Shown: piece by piece, positions 9,151 through 17,996 of the stretch
How positions within the stretch are numbered: position 1 is the stretch's first letter
Layout of the letters: each line of letters starts with the position of its first letter
NCBI GenBank assembly: GCA_016930185.1
Contig: JAFGHK010000019.1
Coordinates: 1 to 46,353, forward strand
Source: Dehalococcoidales bacterium
Lineage (GTDB): Bacteria; Chloroflexota; Dehalococcoidia; Dehalococcoidales; RBG-16-60-22
Length of the DNA: 46,353 nt
Direction: 5' to 3'
Translations under genes and position numbers: made by a program
Notes under the pieces: model-generated
What the model was told of the DNA's origin: nothing
Seen by the model: the letters and a program-made list of their open reading frames with translations, nothing else
Databases searched by the model: none

Positions 9151-10614
9151 TTACGGTGTGCTGCTTATCATGTAATAAATCGTGCCGGTGAATGTTGCAT
9201 CAAGAATCAAGCCGAGCTTAAGCCATATCGTATTAGTGCTTTCCTCATTCCCCGATTCCGACGTCTGCGTGCCGGCGCTGTTGATGGTTACATACGCGGG
9301 ATAAGCGGTTACCAGAACCGCAGAACCAAGATTATCAATATCATCGGCTTTGAGGGAAAACTCCATCGCCTCTGGAGTACCGTCGGTATCCAGTGCGGCA
9401 TTTTTACCTCCTCCACTCCACGTTGTGGAGGCTGCTATCTTCTGGTAATAAGGTCCATTAGCTATATATTTTACCGTTATATCCGTCTGCTTGGTAGAAT
9501 CACCGAAATCCGACCCGGGAGTTATATCGTACCAGTCGACTGCGACCGTGCCTGCCAATACCTCTCCGTACCAGTTCATCTCTATATCCCTAAGATAATC
9601 CGAACTGGTGGCAGAGTTATAATCTATAGCCTCGGCATAGATGTCCCAATCTGGTGTTCCATCAGAATAAGTGGCTACCTTGCCGACCTTGAACGAGAAT
9701 ACCCAGTCTCCCTGTAAAGCGCTATCGTTCGGCTTGCTGCAGCCGGTGTCGTTAATAGACCAGGTTGTTCCAGTCATTTCGCTGTCCCATTCCGGCGAGC
9801 CGCCCCTGGTCCAGGTAAATACGGCGCAGGTCTGGGCATTAGAGCTGAAACCGGACTCATCCGGGTCGGTGCCGGCGCTGTCATAGAATACCTTTACTTC
9901 CACCGCGTCGATGTGAGATAAATCTTCAGCGTGCGCCACCGGCACGGTGACGGTGGTCCATTCCTGCTGGGGGGTAAAGGCGGAGGGGTTGGCGACGATG
10001 GGATAGCCGCCGCCGATTTGCGTGCCTACCTTAGGCACACCGGTGAAATCACATTCCAGCCAGACATCATATATATAAGCGTAACCGTTATCAGGCCCTT
10101 TTTCTTTGGCAGTGGCAATTTTAACCACCAGAAGCGATAAATCCTGGCTGTTGGAGATAACTACTACCGGTGTATTACCTATGGGGGGACTGGTGAGTCC
10201 AGACTCGATTACGGTATAATTGGTACCTCCATTGAGGGAGTAACTAATGCTCCAGGGGTCATCATTATTACCGACGCCCTGGCGGCGGATATAAAGGCGC
10301 CGCGCTGAGTGCGTATTGGAAGAGGTGTCCCATGTGTGATATTCAATGGTAGGGTCGGCCCTGTTATCATATACGCCGAGTCGATTGTAGGTAGAACTGT
10401 CACCGCCGGTAGTACCATCGTAAGCATAGGTTGGATTATCGTTGGTGCCCCAGGCGCTGAAGGTATAATCGGTTGGTTTAAGTATTTCTGTGGTCAGGGC
10501 GACAGCACGCGGCGCAGGCACACAAAAGGTAATAATAATACTAATAAGAATAGCGACTAAAAGAATACCTATACCGTTGAGTTTCAAGCTGTCGCTCCAC
10601 ATAGTCGTATGCAT
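9151..10614 (-). CDS. Secreted surface protein, paralog 2
   Basis: 487 aa, N-terminal signal/TM; shares LKPTDYTFS, SISYSxNGGTxYTVIESGLTSP, DWDIYAEA, YLRDIEMNWYGEV, LGSAVLVTAYP, TNTIWLKLG blocks with paralog 1. Confidence 0.8.
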   Translation of the reverse strand: MHTTMWSDSLKLNGIGILLVAILISIIITFCVPAPRAVALTTEILKPTDYTFSAWGTNDNPTYAYDGTTGGDSSTYNRLGVYDNRADPTIEYHTWDTSSNTHSARRLYIRRQGVGNNDDPWSISYSLNGGTNYTVIESGLTSPPIGNTPVVVISNSQDLSLLVVKIATAKEKGPDNGYAYIYDVWLECDFTGVPKVGTQIGGGYPIVANPSAFTPQQEWTTVTVPVAHAEDLSHIDAVEVKVFYDSAGTDPDESGFSSNAQTCAVFTWTRGGSPEWDSEMTGTTWSINDTGCSKPNDSALQGDWVFSFKVGKVATYSDGTPDWDIYAEAIDYNSATSSDYLRDIEMNWYGEVLAGTVAVDWYDITPGSDFGDSTKQTDITVKYIANGPYYQKIAASTTWSGGGKNAALDTDGTPEAMEFSLKADDIDNLGSAVLVTAYPAYVTINSAGTQTSESGNEESTNTIWLKLGLILDATFTGTIYYMISSTP

Positions 10615-10795
10615 TCCTCAAAGAAATCGGTGGTAAATAACCAACAATTAAGTGAAACCACTTTGATTATATGAAAAATTTTCTGAAATTAGGACAAGGA
10701 AAATTACAATTCTGATATAGGTTAACCCTGACCTGCCATCATGGCTGTTACCTGAAAAGCGTACAAATGCACAATACGCTGGAAACGTTGATGAC

Positions 10796-10824
10796 TTGAC
10801 TCGATTTTATAAAAAAGCGATAAT
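10796..10824 (+). promoter_or_regulatory. Promoter candidate upstream of tRNA-Glu
   Basis: TTGACT-N17-GATAAT. Confidence 0.5.
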
Positions 10825-10904
10825 GATGTGCGGCACAGTTAAGGTGAAGTCGTATTCAAACAAGGAATAGTCTGTTTTTCATGTAAGAACCTACGAAATT
10901 CCAT

Positions 10905-10981
10905 GGCGCATTCGTCTAGCGGCCTAGGACACGTCCCTCTCAAGGACGAGATCACGGGTTCGAATCCCGTATGCGCTACCA
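10905..10981 (+). tRNA. tRNA-Glu (anticodon CTC), CCA encoded
   Basis: Acceptor ggcgcat/atgcgct, anticodon arm cgtcc-ctctcaa-ggacg, T-arm acggg-ttcgaat-cccgt, acca end. Confidence 0.95.
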
Positions 10982-11071
10982 ATTACCTTCTTTAAGTCTT
11001 TACAAAGATACTGTAATAATATGGGTTTAAGGAGGACTGGAATGAACGTTATCTGGGTAGTATCGGACACC

Positions 11072-11548
11072 TTAAGACGTCTTTGGTATTTGAACATCAT
11101 CTCCCAGAACCGGTGTTTCGCCTCTGGCCCACTGTCTTAATAACTCCCCGCTTCTTTCAATATACTCGTCCAGACCCAGCTTTTTCAGCATCAGCAGGTT
11201 GTATATCTTGGTATTATGCCTCCTTACTTCGGCCATACCACTGATAGGAGCCAGTTTGAGACAGGGGAAGTCCTCGCACTGATAACAGAAATCCAGGCCT
11301 TTTTTGTTAACGCAACAATCGTAAGTTTGACAGAGCATATTCATGATAGGTCGTCCCTGCTTCGGTCGGCACCCGGCACATGAGCCGCGGAGTTCATCAA
11401 CAGAAAGATTCGCTCTTTTTGCTTCTTTTTGAATGACAACATCATCATCGCAGACGCTATGTTCATATCCCGCACAACTTAAGCAGCAATAACCGCAAGG
11501 AGACACCAGTTGTAATTTCTCTTTATCAAACATTTTCCTCTCCTTCAT
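11072..11548 (-). CDS. DUF3795-like cysteine-rich protein
   Basis: 158 aa; LVSPCGYCCLSCAGYEHSVC...CAGCRPKQG...CVNKKGLDFCYQCEDFPCLKL resembles DUF3795. Confidence 0.75.
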   Translation of the reverse strand: MKERKMFDKEKLQLVSPCGYCCLSCAGYEHSVCDDDVVIQKEAKRANLSVDELRGSCAGCRPKQGRPIMNMLCQTYDCCVNKKGLDFCYQCEDFPCLKLAPISGMAEVRRHNTKIYNLLMLKKLGLDEYIERSGELLRQWARGETPVLGDDVQIPKTS

Positions 11549-11700
11549 CTCATTCCTAAAAAATTATCATAGAAGATTATATCATAAAAGTACAAACAGC
11601 TATTTCACTTCTTCAATATACGTGCTGATAAAACTCTTAAAGGCTTCCAATGACCCTATTAATCCCTGATTATGTATCTAGTATTTCCTTTGACATCTAT

Positions 11701-12957
11701 CTATTTGACAATCCCGTCCGCCGTCAGATTATCTACGACTCCGCTTACCGCCGATGTGGCAACGGTCCTGCTCTGCGGATTGGGGTTGCGGTAACGGAAG
11801 ACCTTGCCTTCGTAATTTTTGAGGAGCAGATCGGCTTTTCTCATCGAAAGCACGTAGTCAGGCTGCAAAGTCACCTTGCCGCCGCCATCCACAAGGTCGA
11901 TAGCGAAGTTAGGCACAGCAAGACCGGATGTGTGCCCGCGCATGCCTTGAATAATTTTGATACCCGTTTCAACGGGAGTGCGCAGATGTTCCGTGCCCTG
12001 CACTTCATCGCACTGGAACAGGTAATAGGGGCGCACTTTAGCCTTCAACAGTGCATGGCAAAGTCGCGTCTGGGTCGCCACGCTATCGTTAATGCCGCGT
12101 AAAAGGACCGCCTGGTTATTCACCGGCACACCGGCCCGCAGGATACAATCACAGGCGACGGCCGCCTCGGGGGTTACCTCGTTGGGGTGGTTAAAGTGGG
12201 TATTGAGCCATATTGGGCCGTACTTGGAGAGCATATCGCACAAATCAGCGTCGATACGCTGGGGCAGTACCGCCGGGAACCGCGAGCCGATACGGATAAT
12301 CTCTATATGTTTTATAGCTCTTATGCGGGAGATAATAGCTTCAAGTTTGGCGGTTGACAGCGTTAACGGGTCGCCGCCGGAGATAATAACATCACGGACT
12401 TCATCATGCCGACGTAAATAGTCCAGCATCGCTTCTATTTCAGCGACAGTGCGCGTCCAGGCGCCGTGCCGCCATTCTCTCTTACGGTTGCAGTGGCGGC
12501 AAAGAACCGGGCAGATATCCGTAAGCACAATCAGCGCCCTGTCCGGGTAGCGGTGCACCAGGCCAGGCACAACGGAATTTTCCTTCTCCGCCAGCGGGTC
12601 TTCAAATCCAAGAGACCTCATGGAAATTTCCTGGATACAGGGCACCGCCTGTTTCCTGATGGGGTCGTCCGGGTCATCGGGGTTTACGAGCGACAGATAA
12701 TAGGGGGTGATGGAGAGGGGATAGCGCCGGATTACCGAGCTTATGTGCGCCTGCTCTTCCGCTGACAGTGATATCAGCCTGACGAGCTGCTCCAAAGAGG
12801 TAATTCGGTTACGGAACTGCCATTTCCAATCTTTCCAGGAACTCTCCGGGACGTTCCGGAAAAACCGGTGCCTGGAGGTGGATATTGTTTCGGGAAGCAC
12901 TAACGCTACGTTATTAGTTGATGTCTCTTTGGCGGGAGGCAGAGATGAATTTATCAT
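11701..12957 (-). CDS. KamA/lysine 2,3-aminomutase family radical SAM protein (copy 1)
   Basis: 418 aa; CPVLCRHCNRKREW (CxxxCxxC), VIISGGDPLTLSTAKLEAII, typical of KamA-type radical SAM proteins. Confidence 0.9.
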   Translation of the reverse strand: MINSSLPPAKETSTNNVALVLPETISTSRHRFFRNVPESSWKDWKWQFRNRITSLEQLVRLISLSAEEQAHISSVIRRYPLSITPYYLSLVNPDDPDDPIRKQAVPCIQEISMRSLGFEDPLAEKENSVVPGLVHRYPDRALIVLTDICPVLCRHCNRKREWRHGAWTRTVAEIEAMLDYLRRHDEVRDVIISGGDPLTLSTAKLEAIISRIRAIKHIEIIRIGSRFPAVLPQRIDADLCDMLSKYGPIWLNTHFNHPNEVTPEAAVACDCILRAGVPVNNQAVLLRGINDSVATQTRLCHALLKAKVRPYYLFQCDEVQGTEHLRTPVETGIKIIQGMRGHTSGLAVPNFAIDLVDGGGKVTLQPDYVLSMRKADLLLKNYEGKVFRYRNPNPQSRTVATSAVSGVVDNLTADGIVK

Positions 12958-13081
12958 TTTTAAAACTCCTCGTTTTTATATAATGCGTAAAATATATGTA
13001 GTCCTAAAGATTTCACGGCAACCCCTGATATGTTATATAATGATACCTGCAAATTCAATCTATAAAATATAGGAGGTAATC

Positions 13082-13849
13082 ATGGACCTTGGTTTAAAAG
13101 GTAAGGTAGCGCTGGTAACCGGCGCAGGCAGCCAGATAGGCTTCGGCAAGGAGATTGCACTTCTGCTGGCCAAGGAAGGTTGCGACGCCGTCGCCGTTAC
13201 GGACATTAACATCGACGACGCCAAATTGACGGCGGAAGCAATCAAAAAACTCGGCAAGAAATCGATTGCGGTCAAGGCAGACATCACCAGGCAAGCCGAT
13301 GTCGCCGCGCTTGTAAAGAAAGTAATAGACGAATATAAAAAAATAGATATACTTTGTAATGTCGCCGGCGGTATTGCCAACCGCGTACAATACGACAAGG
13401 CCAAACCGGAAGACTGGGATAAAGATATTCACCTTAATCTCCACAGTATCCTGCTTACCTGCCAGGCCGTCCTGCCCTACATGAGAGAAAAGAAGTCCGG
13501 CGCCATCGTCAATATAGGCTCGGGCAGCACGCGCATGTACGAACACGGCGCGGGCAACGCTTATGCCCTTGCCAAATCTGGAGTAGATACCTTTACCAAA
13601 CAGGTTGCTTTTAACGAAGCTAAGAACGGCATACGCTGCAACTGCGTCGCTCCCGGCCCCGCCCCAACCAATTTCATTCCGGGTCCTGATAAGAAGGGCC
13701 TGGTTGAGATGCTGGCCAAGACGATTCCTATGGGCAGGGGCGCCACCCAGGCCGATATTGCCAACGCAACTGCCTTCTTCGCCTCCGACCTCTCCGGCTA
13801 TGTCACCGGCCAAATCCTGCACGTGTCCGGCGGGTCGGTACTGGATTAA
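13082..13849 (+). CDS. Short-chain dehydrogenase/reductase (SDR), copy 1
   Basis: 255 aa; VTGAGSQIGFGKEIA, NVAGG, YALAKSG, VTGQILHVSGGSVLD; SD aggaggtaatcATG. Confidence 0.92.
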   Translation: MDLGLKGKVALVTGAGSQIGFGKEIALLLAKEGCDAVAVTDINIDDAKLTAEAIKKLGKKSIAVKADITRQADVAALVKKVIDEYKKIDILCNVAGGIANRVQYDKAKPEDWDKDIHLNLHSILLTCQAVLPYMREKKSGAIVNIGSGSTRMYEHGAGNAYALAKSGVDTFTKQVAFNEAKNGIRCNCVAPGPAPTNFIPGPDKKGLVEMLAKTIPMGRGATQADIANATAFFASDLSGYVTGQILHVSGGSVLD

Positions 13850-13878
13850 AAAATTCTCATATAATAATAGGAGGGAAC

Positions 13879-14676
13879 ATGGACCTCGGATTTAAGGGCA
13901 AGACCGCTCTGGTGACTGGCGCGGGCAGCCAGATTGGCTTCGGCAAGGAGATTGCCCTGCTGCTGGCTAAAGAAGGTTGCCAGGCCGTCGCTGTTACAGA
14001 TATCAATCTTGAAGACTCAAAGAAAACGGCTGCAGAGGTCAAGAAGCTAGGCGGCAAATCCACCGCCCTCCAGGCGGACATCACCAAAAAAGCCGAAGTG
14101 GACGCCATGGTGAAAAAGGTCATTGATGAGTACGGGAAAATCGATATCCTCTGTAACGTCGCCGGCGCTATCCTGCACAAGGACTATGTCCCCCTGGACG
14201 AGCAGAAACACGAAATATGGGCGAAGCAGATGGACCTCAACCTGTTCGGCACCATGTATGTCACGCGGGCGGTACTGCCCCACATGAGAAAGCAGAAGCA
14301 CGGCGCTATCGTGAATATCGGCTCCGGCAGCACCCGCCAGTATGCTTTCGGCGTAGGTGTTTATGCCATCTCAAAGTACGCCATCGACCTCTTTACGAAG
14401 CAACTGGCATACCAGGAAGGCAAGAACGGTATACGCTGCAACTGCATCGCCCCGGGCCCGGCGCCGACCAATTTCGGGGCGGTCTTAAGGGAAGGCATGC
14501 CCCCTCCCCCACCGGAGCAGTACAACAAGATGCGGGAAGAAATGTTGAAAGCTTTCCCTCTCGGCAGGCTGGGCAAACCTGCGGACATTGCGAGTATCAC
14601 CGTGATTATGGCATCAGAAGCTACTAACTACATCACCGGGCAGGTGATTCAGGTTTCCGGCGGCAACGTGATGTAA
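13879..14676 (+). CDS. Short-chain dehydrogenase/reductase (SDR), copy 2
   Basis: 265 aa; N-terminus nearly identical to copy 1; YAISKYA, ITGQVIQVSGG. Confidence 0.92.
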   Translation: MDLGFKGKTALVTGAGSQIGFGKEIALLLAKEGCQAVAVTDINLEDSKKTAAEVKKLGGKSTALQADITKKAEVDAMVKKVIDEYGKIDILCNVAGAILHKDYVPLDEQKHEIWAKQMDLNLFGTMYVTRAVLPHMRKQKHGAIVNIGSGSTRQYAFGVGVYAISKYAIDLFTKQLAYQEGKNGIRCNCIAPGPAPTNFGAVLREGMPPPPPEQYNKMREEMLKAFPLGRLGKPADIASITVIMASEATNYITGQVIQVSGGNVM

Positions 14677-14801
14677 CGGGCAAATACCCACCCTATATAC
14701 AGCAGAATAAATTTTATAAAACTCCTGAATATCTTAAATTCAAGGCTGTCAATAGGGTTTCATAGTACTTTTTTCATACACGGTTGGGCTGGCGGATAGT
14801 C

Positions 14802-14830
14802 TTGACAGGCGGCAAACCGGATGATAATAT
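14802..14830 (+). promoter_or_regulatory. Strong sigma70-type promoter of a putative small RNA gene
   Basis: TTGACA-N17-TAATAT. Confidence 0.65.
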
Positions 14831-14880
14831 GAGGTCAGAAGCTGATGGCACAACCTGAATAATGCTTCGGGAGGTGGTCT

Positions 14881-14940
14881 ATGAGGCTTCATGGGTTATA
14901 CGGAGTATGGCAGGTGGATAGTTGGGGCCCTGCCGAGTAG
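14881..14940 (+). CDS. Candidate 19-aa peptide MRLHGLYGVWQVDSWGPAE inside the putative small RNA
   Basis: GGAGG-N6-ATG, 19 sense codons, TAG. Confidence 0.35.
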   Translation: MRLHGLYGVWQVDSWGPAE

Positions 14941-15060
14941 TAGGGCGAGCGGAAAACGGACACGGCTCGTAAATTAAGCTGGGGCCAGATCTGCAAAACA
15001 GACGCCCGGTACGGTAAATTACCGGAAGTGAGTTGAGTCCGTTACCAGTAGAAAATGTTA

Positions 15061-15094
15061 GCGGGGGTCGTTAGTACGGCCCCCGCTGCTTTTT
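15061..15094 (+). terminator. Rho-independent terminator
   Basis: gcgggggtcg-ttagta-cggcccccgc (10-bp stem with one G-U) followed by a T-rich tract. Confidence 0.85.
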
Positions 15095-15110
15095 GAGGGA
15101 AATTGATTGG

Positions 15111-15398
15111 CTAGTCGCTGTTAGGGTCGGTCAGGCCGGTCTTCTCCATAAGCGCCCGGTAGAAATCGGCGATGTCTTCGTCGTAGATTTCACTCTCCGC
15201 CTGGATGAAAGGCATGGTCAACGATTCGCGGTATATTTTTTCGATATCAGGTATGAGACCGACCAGGCTTTGCGTAACATTTTCAGACCCATCGGGGGGA
15301 GGCACTTCTTCAGCGAATGCTGGTAACACCGGCTTCACGCCGTATAGTATCAGGAAGCAGATAACGACGCCGCAGATGAAGCTAATTGCCATTTTCAT
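15111..15398 (-). CDS. Small membrane-anchored or secreted hypothetical protein
   Basis: 95 aa, N-terminal hydrophobic segment ISFICGVVICFLILYGVKPVLPAFA. Confidence 0.6.
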   Translation of the reverse strand: MKMAISFICGVVICFLILYGVKPVLPAFAEEVPPPDGSENVTQSLVGLIPDIEKIYRESLTMPFIQAESEIYDEDIADFYRALMEKTGLTDPNSD

Positions 15399-15571
15399 TT
15401 TATTCCCCAGCTCCTGTAAGCAAGTAACAACTGATTACACTTTAATTCTGGCACAGGAGTATAAAAGGGGATGTAAAGACTATAAAAAATATATAAAGAC
15501 GGGGTTAATTTTGTATAAAGAATTGCTCACAAAATTGTGATGTTTATGATAAAATGCCAGTAGGAGGCAGC

Positions 15572-16225
15572 ATGATTAAAAATATCCGCGTTTTACCGGC
15601 CATTCTCACCGATAAACCCGCCGAGCTGGAAAAGCTGGTGCGTCAGGCCGAGTCGTTTACCGATTCCGCCCAGTTCGATATCATGGACGGGCAGTTCGTG
15701 CCGTCGCACAGCGTTTCCTGTGGAGACATCGCCGGGTTGAAAACAAGTCTGCACTGGGAGGCGCACCTCATGGTGCTGCGTCCGGAGGACTGCCTCGAGG
15801 ATTTCAAGCGTGCCGGGGCGGAGAAAATCGTTTTCCACTTTGAAGCAACGCCGTCGCCGGAAAAAACGATTAAAGCCATCAGAAAGCTGGGCTTGCAGGT
15901 GGGATTGGCTATCAACCCGGAGACCCCCATCAGCGACTTCAGCCCGCTGGTCAAGCAGGTGGACGGCGTGCTTTTTCTTGCCGTCCACCCGGGTTTCTAC
16001 GGCGCCAAATTCATCCCCGAGGTGCTGGATAAAATAATCGAGTTCCGCAAGGCATATCCCAAAGTGGAAATCGGCATAGACGGGGGCATAAAAGAAAGCA
16101 ATATCGAACAGGTCGCCCGTACCGGCTTGAATGTCATCTGTGTGGGAAGCGCCATCTTCAGGCAGTCAGACCCTGCCGCCAGTTACCGGCGACTTGTTAA
16201 GATGGCGACTGCAGCTATAGCTTGA
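15572..16225 (+). CDS. rpe: Ribulose-phosphate 3-epimerase family protein
   Basis: TIM-barrel motifs FDIMDGQFVPSHS, HFEA, VHPGFYGAKFIPEVLDKI, GIDGGI; SD aggaggcagcATG supports this start. Confidence 0.88.
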   Translation: MIKNIRVLPAILTDKPAELEKLVRQAESFTDSAQFDIMDGQFVPSHSVSCGDIAGLKTSLHWEAHLMVLRPEDCLEDFKRAGAEKIVFHFEATPSPEKTIKAIRKLGLQVGLAINPETPISDFSPLVKQVDGVLFLAVHPGFYGAKFIPEVLDKIIEFRKAYPKVEIGIDGGIKESNIEQVARTGLNVICVGSAIFRQSDPAASYRRLVKMATAAIA

Positions 16226-16257
16226 TGTGAAAACCGATCCTGTAAGGCAGTGTCTTT

Positions 16258-16584
16258 TTATGATTGCTCTTCCGATTTTTCCTCGGAGCCCCAGTCGAGC
16301 ATGAGTTGTTTCAGCTGCTGGGCAAGCTTCGGACTGGAGCGGAGTCGCTGAATAAAAATGGGGCAGCCCTCCAGCAATGAGTTCTGCGCGGCCGTAGCCA
16401 TGCTGGACAGCAGGTTCTCTGTTACGGAGTCCATCTGTTGCCCTGCCGTGCTGCCGGGTGCCGCCTGTTCCAGTTGCCTTTTGATATCCTCGGTGGTGAA
16501 TTTCATCGGCACGACACAGGCTTTATACCAGGGACACTCCTTGCACTGGACTATCCCGTAGGCTTCATTAACAATATCATCCAT
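16258..16584 (-). CDS. Hypothetical protein, 108 aa
   Basis: ORF between plausible genes; CKECPWYKAC motif. Confidence 0.55.
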   Translation of the reverse strand: MDDIVNEAYGIVQCKECPWYKACVVPMKFTTEDIKRQLEQAAPGSTAGQQMDSVTENLLSSMATAAQNSLLEGCPIFIQRLRSSPKLAQQLKQLMLDWGSEEKSEEQS

Positions 16585-16601
16585 CTTCTACCGCCTTTTT
16601 A

Positions 16602-17114
16602 TTACTGCGTTATAAGAGCTAATCTCTGTTCAATCTGAGCTATATTCTGGAAAGCTCCCATTACAGCATTTTTTATTATACCATCTTTATCAATAAAAAG
16701 GGTGGCGGGAATTCCTCTGGCACCATACATAAGGCCAACCTCTCCGGTCGTGTCAAGCAATACGGTAAAGGTAAGCCCGTTTTGCGCCATGAACAACCGG
16801 ACGTCATCAGCGCTTTCCTGTTCATTAACAGCCAGTATCACAAGTCCTTTCTGCATCCACTTACTATCTTCAAATATTTCCTGAAACAGGGGCATCTCGT
16901 AGCGGCAGGGAGCGCACCGGATGGCCCAGAAATTAATCAGCACCGGCTGTCCCCTGAAATCACTTAATGCGACCTGTTGTCCGTCTAGATTCAATAACTG
17001 AAAATCAGGTGCCGTTAATTCAGGCGTTTCGTCAGTTTCGGAACTCGTACATCCGCCTGATAATAGAGTAACAATCGATAACGCAATTATCAGCATTGAC
17101 ATTAATATTCTCAT
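16602..17114 (-). CDS. TlpA-like thioredoxin-fold lipoprotein
   Basis: Lipobox LLSGGC; thioredoxin-like core INFWAIRCAPCRYEMPLFQEI. Start reassigned from 17156 to the internal Met preceding MRILMSMLIIALSIVTL. Confidence 0.85.
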   Translation of the reverse strand: MRILMSMLIIALSIVTLLSGGCTSSETDETPELTAPDFQLLNLDGQQVALSDFRGQPVLINFWAIRCAPCRYEMPLFQEIFEDSKWMQKGLVILAVNEQESADDVRLFMAQNGLTFTVLLDTTGEVGLMYGARGIPATLFIDKDGIIKNAVMGAFQNIAQIEQRLALITQ

Positions 17115-17131
17115 AATCCCCCCTTTACCGG

Positions 17132-17824
17132 TTACGCTGTAAGTGAAGAAATCCATACCAGTTTATTTGTCAGCACCAGAATACCTATAGTAATCAATAG
17201 AAATGCACTTATAAATTGTATAATGACGGAATACCGACTGATGCGTTTCAGGAGAGGACGCAGCGCGTCAAAGGCCGCCCCGATAACGAGAAACGGCAGC
17301 CCCAAACCCAGAGAATATATAGCTAATAAATAAGCGCCCTCCCACGCCGTTGCCCTCACCGAAGCCAGCGTTAATATACTGCCCAGGACCGGCCCGATAC
17401 AGGCCGTCCAGCCCATTGAAAATGCCCCTCCGATGATGAAAGACCGCAGGTAACCCGTGGTTTTGCCGGCATTCGGTTTGAGTCGTTTTTCATAATTGAG
17501 CCACGTCACTTTCATAGCTAATAATATAAACACACCGAAGGCTATCATCAGGCTGCCGGCAATCTTACGCAGCAGGCTGATGTCCGGGATTATAGCGTGT
17601 CCGGTAACTCCCGCAATTATACCCAGGAGCACGAAAATTACGGTAAAACCCAGTACAAAGCTCAAGGCATGCAGAAACACGGCAGGACGGAAACCCTTGC
17701 CTTCAAAAATCTCCGGGCCGTAAAGGCTGGCTAAATAGACCGGCACCATCGGTAAGACACATGGAGAAAGAAATGACAGCAATCCAGCGCCAAAAGCGAC
17801 TAACACGGTAATATTCTCATCCAT
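17132..17824 (-). CDS. ccdA: Cytochrome c biogenesis protein CcdA / DsbD-like membrane protein
   Basis: 230 aa, 6 TM; GLLSFLSPCVLPMVPVYLASL and GWTACIGPVLGSIL. Confidence 0.9.
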   Translation of the reverse strand: MDENITVLVAFGAGLLSFLSPCVLPMVPVYLASLYGPEIFEGKGFRPAVFLHALSFVLGFTVIFVLLGIIAGVTGHAIIPDISLLRKIAGSLMIAFGVFILLAMKVTWLNYEKRLKPNAGKTTGYLRSFIIGGAFSMGWTACIGPVLGSILTLASVRATAWEGAYLLAIYSLGLGLPFLVIGAAFDALRPLLKRISRYSVIIQFISAFLLITIGILVLTNKLVWISSLTA

Positions 17825-17996
17825 TACGACTATTCTATAATGTATTTAGAGAAACTGCCAGAAAATATAAATCGTATGACGACTATGGACAAAACTTATA
17901 TTACGGCATATAATCCTGTATGCGGGTGTGAAACCCATAAAAGCAGCTTCGGGCACCGGAAATAAAGCCCCGCGCAAAAACAGGGAGGAGGGAAAA

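Larger units (their letters stand above)
14837..15094 (+). ncRNA. Putative structured small RNA (about 258 nt), possibly dual-function, with an internal 19-codon ORF
   Basis: Promoter at 14802-14830 and intrinsic terminator at 15061-15094; helices AACGGAC(14955-61)/GTCCGTT(15037-43), CCGGTA/TACCGG, GGCAGG/CCTGCC. No large ORF. Confidence 0.55.

Noticed and set aside
13094-13822. 242-aa ORF antisense to SDR copy 1
   Set aside because: Opposite a clear SDR with all motifs; no independent support.
14837-15094. Assignment as tmRNA, RNase P RNA, SRP RNA or a T-box
   Set aside because: I could not find the diagnostic motifs (tRNA-like ends, RNase P P4 core, SRP GGAAGCAGC-type loop, T-box AGGGTGGNACCGCG).
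16602-17824. CcdA/TlpA pair as a novel system
   Set aside because: Common redox pair in bacteria; ordinary.
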